Of a stretch of DNA of 64,000 nucleotides, positions 1 through 11,342 are shown piece by piece. The stretch is from Balanoglossus misakiensis (Eukaryota > Hemichordata). Position 1 is the stretch's first letter, and every line of letters begins with the position of its first letter. The position numbers were made by a program, and so were the translations under genes. The notes under the pieces were generated by a model. It saw only the letters and a list, made by a program, of their open reading frames with translations, had not been told where the DNA came from and made no database searches. The stretch covers positions 11,036,001 to 11,100,000 of the forward strand of contig CM082596.2 of NCBI GenBank assembly GCA_040954595.2, given 5' to 3'.

Positions 1-1
1 C

Positions 2-830
2 TTTCCGGAACACCAACGAAACACCGTCAATGACGGAATCTCTTCAGACTTTTATGATGGTTATCACATAAAACTGTCGTACCCATCTTTAGATAATTTC
101 AAACAAATTATTCAGGACAAAGGACCCGGTTGCCTGTTATACAAGAGAGACTTACGCCGAGCATATCGGCAAATTTTCATTGACCCACGAGATTATAATC
201 TCCTTGGTTTTTCATGGCATCATTTATTCTTCTTTGATCTTGATTTTCCCTTCGGGCTTCGCTCTGCTGCATTAGCCTGCCAACGTACCACAAGTGCAGT
301 TATGTATTTATTTAGACAGAATGGTTACGCTGGCATCAATTATTTAGATGATTTTGGGGGTGCAGAGGCGCCAGACAAAGCCATGGCAGCCTTTGAATCC
401 CTTGGTAGACTTTTATCACAGCTTGGTCTAGGAGGCGCAGGATAAAGCAGTAGCGCCGTCCACTTGCATGGTTTTTCTCGGTATTGAATTCGACACTGTG
501 TCTATGACCATGCGCATTCCTGCACACAAGTTATTCATCCTGCTCACAGAGCTTGATGAGTGGGACACAAAAGCCTCTGTTCCCAAGCGTCAATTTCAGT
601 CTTTGTTAGGCAAGCTTAACTCAGTTGCCACATGTGTCCGCTCAGGACGAGTGTTTTTCTCCCGTATGTTACAGTTACTTAGACAGCAGTTTAAATCACC
701 TCGCATTTTTTTAGATTCGCAATTCTTCGCTGACTTAGTTTGGTGGCGTACCTTTTTACCATTATACAACGGAGTATCTGTTATCCCAGCTTCTAGATGG
801 AGTACACCAGATGCCGTTTTTTTCTACTGA
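2..830 (+). pseudogene. Reverse transcriptase domain, frameshifted
   Basis: The frame open from base 2 reads through fingers and palm: a KRDLRRAYRQI stretch (motif A), then FPFGLRSAA, then NYLDDFGG at about 335-360, the catalytic YxDD box. It runs to a stop at 443-445. The protein continues one frame over from about 432, through a conserved CMVFLGIEFDT stretch and the connection region ending at 830. A one-base change near 430-440 therefore breaks the gene. The enzyme would copy the element RNA into cDNA. The arrangement and the YLDD box match DIRS/Ngaro reverse transcriptases; the family call is from pattern recognition. Confidence 0.85.
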
Positions 831-1283
831 CGCCTGCCTCTCAGGCTGCGGGGCTTTTCTCAAGGACTGCATTTTCACACAGAATTTCCTTTACCTGTTA
901 TTAGTCAGGGTTTACATATTAATGCGTTAGAACTTTTAACAGTGCTTGTTGCGTGTCATCTGTGGAGCCATCTGTGGAAAGGCCAGCGCATTCAGGTGTT
1001 TTGCGATAATATGGCAACAGTCACTGTCATTAATTCCGGTCGCTCACGAGACCTCCATATGCTTCAATATTTACGAGAGTTATGGCTAGTGTCCGCACTC
1101 AATAGTTTTGAACTCAAAGCAGTGCATATTCAGGGTCAGGATAATTGCTTAGATGACCATTTAAGCAGATGGCACATTTCTCAGCATCACAGTTTTGAAT
1201 TTCATGAGTTAACCAATAGTCTGCATGTGATAGAGGTGGCAGTGCCAGTCACATACTTCACCAATTTTCACTATGACCTGTAA
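816..1283 (+). pseudogene. RNase H domain, frameshifted
   Basis: After the reverse transcriptase stops at 830, an overlapping frame reads STDACLSGCGAFLK, the first RNase H acidic box. A second shift near 870 moves to the frame with NALELLTV (the conserved Glu), then FCDNMATVTVINSG (third acidic residue) and finally DNCLDDHLSRW, the usual last Asp of Ty3-like RNase H. The domain would remove RNA from the RNA:DNA hybrid. The two shifts make it nonfunctional. A stop follows at 1283, and the recombinase begins about 75-145 bases later with no other domain between. Confidence 0.8.
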
Positions 1284-1356
1284 GCTTTCACTGTACATCT
1301 TCCCAGCGTCGAGATGTATTCTCAGTTAGGTTTCATTTTCTTATTTCAGGGTCGTC

Positions 1357-2341
1357 ATGGCTTGCCCTTCACCAGCAAACAACAGCCTTACAAGCTTCTG
1401 CATTTGCTACAGGGACAGTCCAAAATTTGAAAAGCCAGTGGAAGGCTTTCTTATTGTTTTGCCACTTCTTCGGCCTCAAGCCAACACCGGCATCACCGCA
1501 TGTTCTTTCCATGTTTCTTACCTTTTTATCTCGTTCAGTCAGTTCAGTGCAGTCACTAAAAACTACCTGCATGGTGTTTCTAAGTTGCATTCGTATTTAC
1601 GCATTGAATGTTCGGCCTTAGAGAGTTTTCAAGGCAAACTGACTTTGAGAGGTCTTCAGCGAGTTCATCCCCAGTCATGTACTCAGAAGCTGCCCATCAA
1701 TCCGCATATCCTGTTAGCTTTTCATAGTTTGTTAGATTTTTTCCAACCCTTTTCATCAAGTTTTTTGGACCTCTTGCTTATTGGTTTTTTTCACATTTCT
1801 CAGGAAGTCCAACCTTACTGTTCCTTCTCGCACGACCTTTGACCCCCAGAAGCACCTGTGTCGGGGGGATATGCAGTTTAGTGCTTTTGGGCTACACGTT
1901 CTCATTCGTTGGTCAAAAACCAATCAGTCCCATGATCGGGTGTGCTCCATCCCAGTTGCGCGGTTGCCGGGCTCAGTGTTATGCCCAGTCACGTCTTTCG
2001 AACGCATGCGCGACTTGATCCCAGCTCCAGCCGGAGCACCAGCATTTGTCTATCCTTCCCAGGGTACCCTAGTCCCCCTCACCCACAGCGCATTTGTGTC
2101 TTTTCTGCGTTCCGTCTTAGCGCAAGCCGGGTTCAACCCCTCTATCTACCCAGGCCATAGTTTCCGCAGGGGCGGCGCTTCTTTCCCTCTCGAAGCAGGG
2201 GTTCCTGGAGAACTTATCAAATTGCACGGGGACTGGACATCTTCCGCTTACTTGCGCTACTTACATGTCAGCCCACAAAAGTGCTGCTCTGTCACCACCC
2301 CTATGCAAGAGCATTTGCGTTCCCACTACAATCAGTCTTGA
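1357..2341 (+). pseudogene. Tyrosine recombinase (retrotransposon integrase)
   Basis: This enzyme would insert the circular cDNA by site-specific recombination. The N-terminal SAM-like arm-binding half is spread over two frames (about 1427-1560, then 1560-1745). The catalytic half is intact from 1781 to the stop at 2341. Visible catalytic parts are FLRKSN (first Arg), HSFRRGG (HxxR), HGDW, and the nucleophile Tyr in the YLRYLH stretch. The C-terminal half has normal length for DIRS/Ngaro recombinases. Two shifts in the N-terminal half mean this copy cannot make a full protein. Confidence 0.87.
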
Positions 2342-3255
2342 AGTTTTCACATCTTTTCTCCAACGTGTTAGGAATCTTTCTCGCAAGTTACTGGGCAGTT
2401 TTGTATTTTACTGGCTAATGGGAACTCCCTGAATGCTTCCCCTCCCCTGGTTTGGCGGCTTGGAGCTGGTTTTGTCAAACTCTTTTTCATCTGCATATTA
2501 AAGATTTGCCAAGTTTCCGCCAACCCTTGAGTGTGTCGTATTCTGTTCCTTCCCATTAGCCCACTAGTTTTCAAATATTTATACTGTTCGAGTGTTTCAG
2601 GTGTATTTGTATGCACCAGCCATAACCGCTACAGACGTATTTTCTTGTACAATTCTTATATAAGTAATGATTGTAAATTGCAAGAGATATATATTGAAAT
2701 TAGGAACGTCATTTGTATCAACCCTGGTTTTTCATTCCATTTGGCTCTCAAGGGGAAAAAATGTCTAGTGTTATATTCTGAACATTCAATATTATTGCTG
2801 TAGCTTGAAAATTAATGTGTGAGATTTTGTGAGACCTCAGAGGTCATTGGAATGCTCTTTTTTCATAACCTCATTTTCACATAAAGGATTTGATCTTTGA
2901 AAATCAGAACGGGATGTACTTGGTATTTTATTGCCAAGTAGTACAGTACCCTGGTCACATGACAGAAAAGATTTGGAATAGGAGAGCACCCTCTACAATG
3001 TGATTGGTCTTTGATGTAAAAAATCCTGATACAAAAAAAAATCATTTTGAATGTGTCTAGGCGTGGCAGAAAGAGCAGTTAGTGAATACTGGTTTTGTGT
3101 TCCTCTTGCCGCAGTTTTGAAGTTTGAACAATTTTATGGGATTCATTGGAAAGGGGAATCTTTAACCCTTTCACCCCCAGTTTCCTCTTTAGAGGTCCAA
3201 CTTTATCATAAAAACAATTGGGTTTGGATTGAACTATGCTGGTGAAGTGTTCAGG
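2342..3255. other. No gene seen
   Basis: Sequence between the recombinase stop and the P-element left end. It may hold the 3' end of the retrotransposon, but no direct or inverted repeat could be paired with the visible part. Short open frames here have no recognisable motif. Confidence 0.5.
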
Positions 3256-3286
3256 CATAGACCCTAGAGAAAAAAGGGACAGGAAA
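3256..3286 (+). repeat. P element left terminal inverted repeat
   Basis: 31 bp, matching the reverse complement of 13836-13866 at 30 of 31 positions (the mismatch is at position 20). Pairing stops exactly at base 31 on both sides. Confidence 0.9.
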
Positions 3287-5178
3287 GGGCGGCAAACATC
3301 AAAGGAAAAGGGGATTAGCCGGTTTTGAACCTAAATGGAATAATTACAAAAGGTGTCAATCGGTCGTGGATGGGCGATCGTCAGTGTCCAACACCCCTGA
3401 CTGCTTTGCAGACGACAAGTAATCTTAGTGATCTTCGGAATACAATTGTTGTTTGATGCCGGTCGAATCCCGCCGATTTTTGCTGCAATTTTAAACATTA
3501 TATAACTTAATTTCTTCCAATAATGGTCTCGAATAAACTTTTCATGTCTTCATTTGAAGACAGACAATTATTGAAAACACTCATGGCCAAGAGATTATTT
3601 TTTGGTCGTGATATCTGACTGTGAATTTTAACCCGAATCGCATATCGTCGAGCGTCATATCCAGTATGCTACAGTTCGCGAGCACCGCACTGCTGCTTCC
3701 TCGTCGTCGGTCCACTTAAAGTTTGCGTCCAAACGACTCCACAGAAGTAGAAGCTTTTTTACGCTGCGTCCGTACCATGTTGATCATCTAAGGTTTTCAT
3801 TACTCCATAAAAAGGTAGGTATTCTATTTTTTTTCACAATTTTACAACTATTTGTGAAGAGCAAGTAATTGTTTGTGTATGATGACGCGACGCCGAATGT
3901 CGTGTTGTAGTAGTCATCGCGGAGATTGTGACCGTTTTTCTGTAAGAAGACAATCCGTCGATCGGAAATTCTTTAAAATATGAAATCTTCAGCATACAAG
4001 AAGTGCTACGATGTGTTTCATTGTTAAACTGTTAGTGTTAATTTTACGTTTGCCGTCAAAAAGAACATTGCGTAGTTCCGAACCTGTCTCGATTGTTTTG
4101 TTTCCAGAACTTCACTTGTTTTGGATTTTTGTCTCCCAGTTTTTCCAAGATTTGGCATTTCTTACGTTCCTTCGTCGCACAGGAAGTCGTAACAAACCGA
4201 CCGTGCATAGTACTAATCTCTGATTGTCGATGGCTGGCAAATTTCTGTGATAAATGACGATTTTGCCCATGCTTTTTGTGCATCGTGCTTGCAGACAAAT
4301 ACTTCCGGTTGCATGTAGCGTAAAATTTCATGCTGCCGATTGTGTCCTTTTTTTACGGAAGATATTCCTTGAATGTCTTAACCTCTTATTTAATTGTTGT
4401 TACCATGTAATTGTGGGTGTATTGGTGGGGTTTTACGCAGATATTTCACATTCAGTTGAAAGAAAAAAAGAAGTCAACTTGTTGTTATGCGATCATGCGA
4501 CCAGCGACACTCCGGCTTTCCGGAAGTTATGTTTTCTTTTTTTTTCTCGTGGGTCTATTTTTGATCATCCACCCTTGAGGACATTTTTTTGGAAAGCCGC
4601 AAATGCGGATATTTTTTTAATAACACTTGATGTGTCCAGTTAGGTATTGTCAAGCCTTTTTTTGAGTAAATCCTCCGTTTACACGCAGCACAAAATGCCA
4701 TTATATCAGGAACAATAAGGGTGTGATGTTGGCGTGTGCCCATATTGTATCGTACACAAAGTAAACCTTTGTTGTTACAGTGAAGCTATTTATCTGCGAT
4801 GCTTCTGATTCTCCCAGGATGTGTTTTGTGAAAGATACATTCATTTGTGAAGCAATTGACCAGGTAATTAGTAGCTAGTTATTAATAGGAGTGATAGAGA
4901 TTGTAAAATTCCAAATCAGAAACAACACACAATTCTCTTTCAGGACGCTGTCAGCTTCTGAACCACCTTGAAAACAATTATCCAAAGCAGAAAGTATGTT
5001 GTCAAAACTTAATTAATACTATACCAGTGTACTTGGTTTGAACAACATGTCATTTGGTAAAGATGGTCTCTTCCCATTGTTTTGAATGGTAGACCCAAAA
5101 CAGTCTCTAGCATTTCTGTAGCTGTTAGTTACTATTTGAAACTTAAAAAGTAATGCTGTTATGCATTTGTATCTTCAG
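3287..5178. other. P element left subterminal and 5' leader region
   Basis: About 1.9 kb between the left terminal repeat and the first coding exon. It probably holds the promoter and 5' noncoding exons: a possible donor (AAAAAG|GTAGGT) lies near 3813 and a possible short exon near 4815-4863 ends CCAG|GTAATT. I looked for a THAP zinc finger (C2CH with the AVPTIF box), the usual DNA-binding start of P transposases, and did not see one on either strand. Confidence 0.5.
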
Positions 5179-6130
5179 ATCACCATGCCCTACAAGAAAG
5201 GTATTGGGAGGAGGATTAAAAATGCAGAAAGGAAGAAGAGCCTCGCTGCAAAGGTGAAAAGATACAAAGGATGTAACAAGGGAGATTTTAGCATTCTGAA
5301 TGAATTTGCGGAAATCGCTGTCTCCCATTCAAACAGCCAAAACAATGAGGCACATCAAGGAGAAGACAAGGTAATGATATTGGCATTTTGTATTGCTACT
5401 TTGAGATAAGATTGAGTCCAAGTTGTAAAAATTTCTTTCAGGGCGGTCAATGTCATATCATCAAGATTGTAATTTTGAACTATAAAACCCTTGAGGTTCT
5501 ATACTGGAAGTCTGGAAAATGGCTAAGATTTCAAAAAATTAACGTGGTAATGCCTTGTGTTTCCACCTTTCCAGATCACCACACCTAACAAGAAATGTGC
5601 TAGGCAGGTGTTAGAAGAACTACAACAAAAGAGCCCCACTACAGAATTGAAAATGAATGAGAGAAGCTTCAGTGTTTTGCAAGATTTTGCGGAAATCGCT
5701 GTCTCCCATTCAAACAGCCAAATTAATGAGGCACATCAAGGAGAAGAGAAGGTAATGATATTAGCATTTTGTATTGCTATTTTGAGTTAAGATTGAGTTC
5801 ACATTGTAAACTTCATAATTTCTTTCAAGGCAGTCAATGTAATATCATCAAGATTGTAACTTTGAACAATAAAACCCTTGAGGTTCTATACTGGAACATG
5901 GCTAAGTTTTCAAAATTTTAACGTGGTAATGCCTTGTGTTTCCACCTTTGCAGATCACCACACCTAACAAGAAATGCGCTAGGCGGGTGTTAGAAGATCT
6001 ACAACAGAAGAGCCCCACTACAGAATTGAAAAAGAATGAGAGAAACTTCAGTGTTTTGCAAGATTTTGCTGAAATTGCTGCGTCATATTCTAAAAACCAG
6101 CAAAATACAGTTAGTCAGGGAATTGACAAG
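5179..6130 (+). repeat. Triplicated 5' exon of the transposase gene
   Basis: Three homologous segments start at 5179, 5575 and 5954. Each follows a CAG acceptor and encodes ITMPY or ITTPN, then a basic stretch, then the conserved (L)xxFAEIA(V/A)S. Copies 1 and 2 end at GAxAAG|GTAATG donors; in copy 3 the matching site reads GACAAG|GTACCA and is read through into the main exon. The intervening introns are also alike, and copies 2 and 3 are the most similar. All three exons start and end in phase 0, so the duplications add repeats to the protein without breaking it. Confidence 0.85.
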
Positions 6131-9100
6131 GTACCACAACATATCTCAACAACTGAAGAAACAGCATGTGACAATTCTTTATCTAGCACAGATGACAGGG
6201 TCGTTGACAAGGCTGTGGAATTCTCAGTGCACCACATGTCGAATGAAAACTCTTGTCTTATCACAGGAACACATGACCAAATAGTACACCCTGTTTTTCA
6301 TTATCCTTTGCCATATACATCCATAAGAACGGGTCTGGCTCAGTGCTCTCTGCCATGTGGTTGGCTATACCAGGCAGATGACAATGATATCCACCTGATG
6401 TACATTATAAAAGATGCATCAATGCAGTCAACTGTCATAAAAGACATAACTGTAACCAAAGACTTACACTGGTCAGTCACTGTCTATAATGAGCCATGTG
6501 ACAATAAGAAACCTCTTTGCACATTGCCACAAACTGTCAATTCTGTTTCAATGGTACTTGACATTCTTAACATGGTACACAATACCATCGTGTGCATTGG
6601 CAATCCAGATTCCAAATTTCATGGTGTTGCCAGAGCACGGAAGGGTTTCTTCAAGAAAGCTCGCAGTGCAGATGAAGTTGCTGGGTGGCAGCATGTGGCA
6701 CCTTTGCAGACCAGAAGAGGTGAGACAGTTGAAACAACAATACACTCAGCTCAGTGTCAAATGATCTTGAACAATGGAAATGAACGATGTGGTAATTGCT
6801 GGCAGTTCAGAAACTCTTTATTTTCCATGCTCCATAAAGACACAATGAAGAATGAGACAGGAAAAAAGCAAAATAAAACAGACCACAACAGTCACGCACC
6901 ACTATCAAAACTTTCTCATGAGGAACTGTACGAGAGAACAAAGAACATTATAAAAGAAAAGAATAGAGTGCAGATGAGTGAAGGACGTTTGAAGCAGAAA
7001 TTGCAGGCCAGTATAGAGAAAGATGGTCTTGTTTTCAATCAGGAGCTAAGTGGTGATTTTGAGAAATTTACTGCTGACTATGAAGAAACTATCAACAAGG
7101 AATTTGAAGAGGGCTCCTTTCAGAAATTATTCTGGGAACAGCAGACAAAGGCCATGAAGTGTTCAGAGTCAAAAGGGATGAGATGGCACCCGATGTTCAT
7201 CAAGTGGTGTTTGAATATAAAGCTACGTTCTTCGGCTGCATATCGTACACTGAAAGAATCTGGTGTCATCAAGTTACCAAGTGAGCGAACCCTACTTGAT
7301 TACACTCACTGGACAAAAGGAGGCAATGGAATTACAGGAGATGTCATACAGCAGCTGTACAGAGAGAGCAATTTCACTGAGCTGTCAGAACACCAAAAGT
7401 ACGTTGTTCTGGTCCATGATGAGCTGAAAATCCATGCAGATCTTGTCTTTGAGAAGAGCTCTGGTGAATTGGTGGGTTTCACAGATGTTGGGAATTTCAA
7501 TAATTCCCTCATCGCCTATGAAATGTCGCTGCTAGACGGACCAGTGCAACGTGATATTGCCAAGTACATGCTCGTCTTTATGGTGAGGGGTGTCTGCATC
7601 CGTTTAAATTATCCAGTAGCACATTATCCGACAACTTCAATCACATCAGACTTTTTATTTCCTCTAGTCTGGGAAGTTGTTAACGTTTTGGAGGAATATG
7701 GCTTCAAAGTATTAGTGTCTACTTCAGACGGTGCATCACCCAATAGACGTTTCTACAGGTTACATGACTCTGGTGAGCAGCACGAATTGATTACACACAG
7801 AACGCTGAATGTGTGTGCCAATGAAGAAGATAGGTACATATACTTCATGTCAGATGTGCCACATCTTATAAAGACGACAAGAAACTGTTGGTCAAACTCT
7901 GGTGCTCATAACAAGAAGCGATTATTATGGGTAAGACTGAAAATTATTACATAGAATCATAGACCCAATACGTTGTGAGTGCGTTGACAGCATTCTTCTA
8001 TATGATCTTGTTTTTAGACTTCAACTGTATTGTCATCACATTTTCTCATTCAAACTGAAGTTAGATAATTTGTTCAAAAATATTAAGCTATATTAATCCA
8101 AAGAATTTTAATGAAAGTATAACTGTTATATTAAAACAATAGTACCATTTACTGCCAATCTACATTTCCTGTGTTTATTGTCATAGCTTTTTAAGTATTG
8201 AGTAACAAACAATTTACTAATCTAGTGAGTATTCCTTTCATTTGTAATTACAGAATGGGGAGCACATTGTTTGGAAGACAGTAGCTGATTTGTACAAGGC
8301 TGATTTGGAGAGAGGAGGTTTATTTCTCTGCCACAAACTGAAGTATGAACACATACACCTGACATCATTTTCACGTATGAAAGTGAAATATGCAGCACAG
8401 GTACTGAGACATGATTATTATGATAAGACTTGACTTTATGAATTCTGTTGTGTGCAATAACCTTTCTAAATACTTTTATTCACAGACCCTTATGAAAGAG
8501 TAAGAAACAACAAAATTTCTTTCTCCTATTATATATTAAACATTGAAGAAATTTGTCCATGCAGTGTATGTAACCCCAGTAATCACTCAAAGTAGAATGT
8601 AAATCAAGAGAAACTGAACATGTAATGGCATTACTAATTTCACCTCTTTTTCTTACTGTAGGTCCTCAGTTCCACAGTCGCCAATGCTCTGTCTGTTTTT
8701 GGGAGAAACAGGCATCAGATGGCTCCAACCATTGAATTTGTCAGAAACTTTGACAAATTTTTTGACTGTTTAAATGTCAGAAGTATGACAGAAGGTGTAA
8801 AGAAAAGAAAGCCTGATCTGATGCCATACAGATCACCTGATGATCCTAGGCTTAAGGTAATTGTTGCTTCATGCTTGCATGGTTGCTTCCCCTGTTTTTT
8901 TTTATCAAAATAAATTCAGAGAACATAATTTTGGGCTCCATTGCCAATCACAAATGATATCATGCAATAGATCTTCTATCAATGCTTTTGCTTTCACCAT
9001 GAAAACTTTATGGTCCAACAGCCAAGTCATATAAAATGTGTATTTCCAAAGTACATTAGCTGTAATTTTGTGACATTGAGGTTGTTTGAAGTATTTTATT

Positions 9101-9680
9101 GCTGAAAAGGGATATTTTTGTAGTGGTTGCAGGATGACTTCTTGGGCTATAGAATGAAACTAAGCAGGGAGACAATTGAAGGTCTCTTCATGACAGGTAA
9201 GTAATGTTCTGATGAAGTATTCTTGATTATTTTTTGTCAATTGAGGTATCTTTTGCCATTCAAATATATATTACATGGAATGATGACAGATTTAAATTTA
9301 GGAAATGCCCAACAAAGCCTATCTGAATGTTCACAGCACAAGTGATGTCTTGTGGTTTGTGGAGGTTTTATTATATATTTTCAATAATTTCTCATTGCAG
9401 TCAACTCATTCGTCATGGTCACAGAGTACCTGTTGGCTCAACCCGGTGTCACCTGTGTACTGTCTGAAAAGTTCAACCAAGATCCCCTTGAATCCTACTT
9501 TGGGAACCACCGTCAGATGAAAGGGGGAATGAAGCACCGTCAGTATTGCAGTTTTGGCACTCTGCAAATGCCCTCAGAATGAAGAGCTCAAACTTGATGA
9601 GAGTCAATGGAGGAAATGTCAGAGGTCCTGTTGCAAATGGTGAAGTGGATAATACACCTCTACCAAAACATCGTCGTTGA
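5185..9680 (+). CDS. P-element transposase (THAP9-like catalytic core), seven exons
   Basis: Would cut and paste the element. Exons inferred from GT/AG borders: 5179-5370 (ATG at 5185), 5575-5751, 5954-7930, 8254-8400, 8662-8856, 9124-9196 and 9401 onward; all junctions keep frame. Basic repeats at residues 1-170 are followed by a Cys-containing domain, a coiled coil near 440-490, then a FWEQQTKAM...GMRWHP block typical of P/THAP9 transposases. RNase H-like acidic candidates are Asp in VHDELKI (about residue 610), Asp in STSDGASPN (about 713), with DVPHLIKTTRN after; DPLESYFG lies in the last exon. A missing base in the G run at 9521-9525 would cause a stop at 9580-9582; one base restores a good C-terminus to 9678-9680. 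Roughly 1,000 residues, longer than Drosophila P. No THAP domain seen. Confidence 0.85.
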
Positions 9681-11342
9681 TCACTGATACTGCATTGCAG
9701 TTGTAAAATAAGACAGAACTTAAGACTTGTCAGGAAGCTATGAAAACCAGTATCAGAGAATGGAAAAGAAAACAGGGTTCGTACACTCCCAGAAACTGTC
9801 ATACAGGAGATTGCTTGCCAAACTACAAAATCTAAAACTAACAGTATTTGTGCATACAAGTAGTGTTCCAAATGCAAATACTCCTGGAAAATGGCATTTT
9901 ATATCAAAAATACTCTTAAAATTTGCCAAAAATCTCCTGGAATTTCAAGTTGGCCTAGGTGTGCGAACCCTGAAAAAAAAGAAGCTCTAAAACTTTGAGG
10001 GTGTACATTCATCTTGCTGTCTTCACTTTTTGTAGGAGATTGGTGATGACAGCAGTCAATAATGGCAGTGGCTATTTTATGAACATGAAATGAAATGATG
10101 TATTCCTATATCAACTGTCACTTGAAAAATGTAAATTTTGAAATGAGTACACTGTGCTACAGGCTTGCTGACTTTTTATTTACATCCAAACAGTCAATCA
10201 TAGACCCCTGAGAAAAACACGTCCGTGAGTCTATTTTTGATAAACATGTGCAATCTAAAGTCTTGATATTTTGTAAATACTGTTAATTTGTTTTTTTTGT
10301 ATGCTGTTATTTTTGGTGTATGACTACATAAGTTTTTGGAGATCATATTAGGGATATGATTTTGAATTTGGACAACACTTGTGATGCATGAAGGTATTGG
10401 GGGGGTGTCCATTGTCAGTGCAATAGAGCTTCAAGGGGGGGGGGGGCAGTTGTCAGTGCAATAGAGTTTTGTGGAAGCTATTCTTGGAGAATTATGAATG
10501 AAATAGAAATATTAAGAAAGAAGTGTGCAACAACAGTGCAGGATCATTGGGGCGTATACAAATTATTTTCATGAGTGATATAGTATTCTGTAGCTGTACT
10601 TCCATGAGCCAAGTGTGCGAAAGCATAGACCCCTAAGGGTCTAAGGTGAAAGTATTACACCAGAGTATAAGAACAAAAGACAGTTCAATCATTTTGATTT
10701 TTTGAACTTTATTTTAACACTGACTTCGAGACAAATTGAACAATAACTATGATAACAAATGCACATGCTTCAAATGTCCCTGTAAATACTACACACTGGA
10801 AAGTACCCTCCCCCCACCCACAGGCAATTACTTCGCTCGGAAACTTTGATGACAAAAATTGCATGACCCGATCGCTTATCTTTATTAAAGGCACATGAAC
10901 TGCAACCTTTGACATTATTAATTTCACGATTTTACATTTAGATACAACTAGTCCATAAAACGTTCTTACTTATAATGTTTACCTAATTATAAATGTCAAC
11001 TGAGTGGGACAGCATGGAGGTTTTAGTCAGACAAATAATAATTGGATGCAGCACCCAAATATGGCTCCCTCCATACAACACTATGATAAATAGCTTGAAC
11101 GGTACATGTAAATATTCACTCCACTCTGACAAAGATTCTGATTTTCATACATTATGGCAAGATTAGGGACAATTTAAAATGAACAAAATCTGATCAGTTT
11201 CTTGCCTATTTTGCCACAAGTGAATGTTGTTTAGGCATAGTTAATGACAACGTCATTCAATCTCTAGATTGCAATTAATATCTGATAAATTTGGAAGGTG
11301 TCTTGAGGATGGACAAGTTTTGCAGTTGCAGCTAATGGGCTT
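9681..11342. other. Intergenic part of the P element between convergent genes
   Basis: Holds the 3' ends of both element genes. A 13-base G run lies near 10434-10446, and the word TGTCAGTGCAATAGAG occurs twice around it (10412-10470). TTTATT near 10879 would be a poly(A) signal for the reverse-strand gene. Copies of the terminal-repeat start occur at 10199 and 10624. Confidence 0.5.

Larger units (their letters stand above)
1..2341 (+). mobile_element. Degenerate DIRS/Ngaro-type tyrosine-recombinase retrotransposon
   Basis: Three domains follow each other on one strand in the order known for tyrosine-recombinase retrotransposons: reverse transcriptase, RNase H, then a recombinase with the R...HxxR...Y signature. 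No integrase or protease is seen. The left end runs off the window, so gag and the 5' terminal repeat are missing. At least five frame changes split the coding sequence, so this is a dead copy. No methyltransferase-like region is apparent between RNase H and recombinase, which fits Ngaro better than DIRS1, but the subgroup is an inference. No split direct repeat was found after the recombinase. Confidence 0.85.

Noticed and set aside
3340-3480. tRNA-like or SINE promoter: GGTCGAATCCC (B-box-like) followed by a T run
   Set aside because: No matching A box at the right distance and no cloverleaf could be drawn, so no RNA gene is called.
4056-4743. Open frames on both strands upstream of the transposase, checked as a THAP exon
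   Set aside because: Cys/His spacing does not fit a THAP or other zinc finger.
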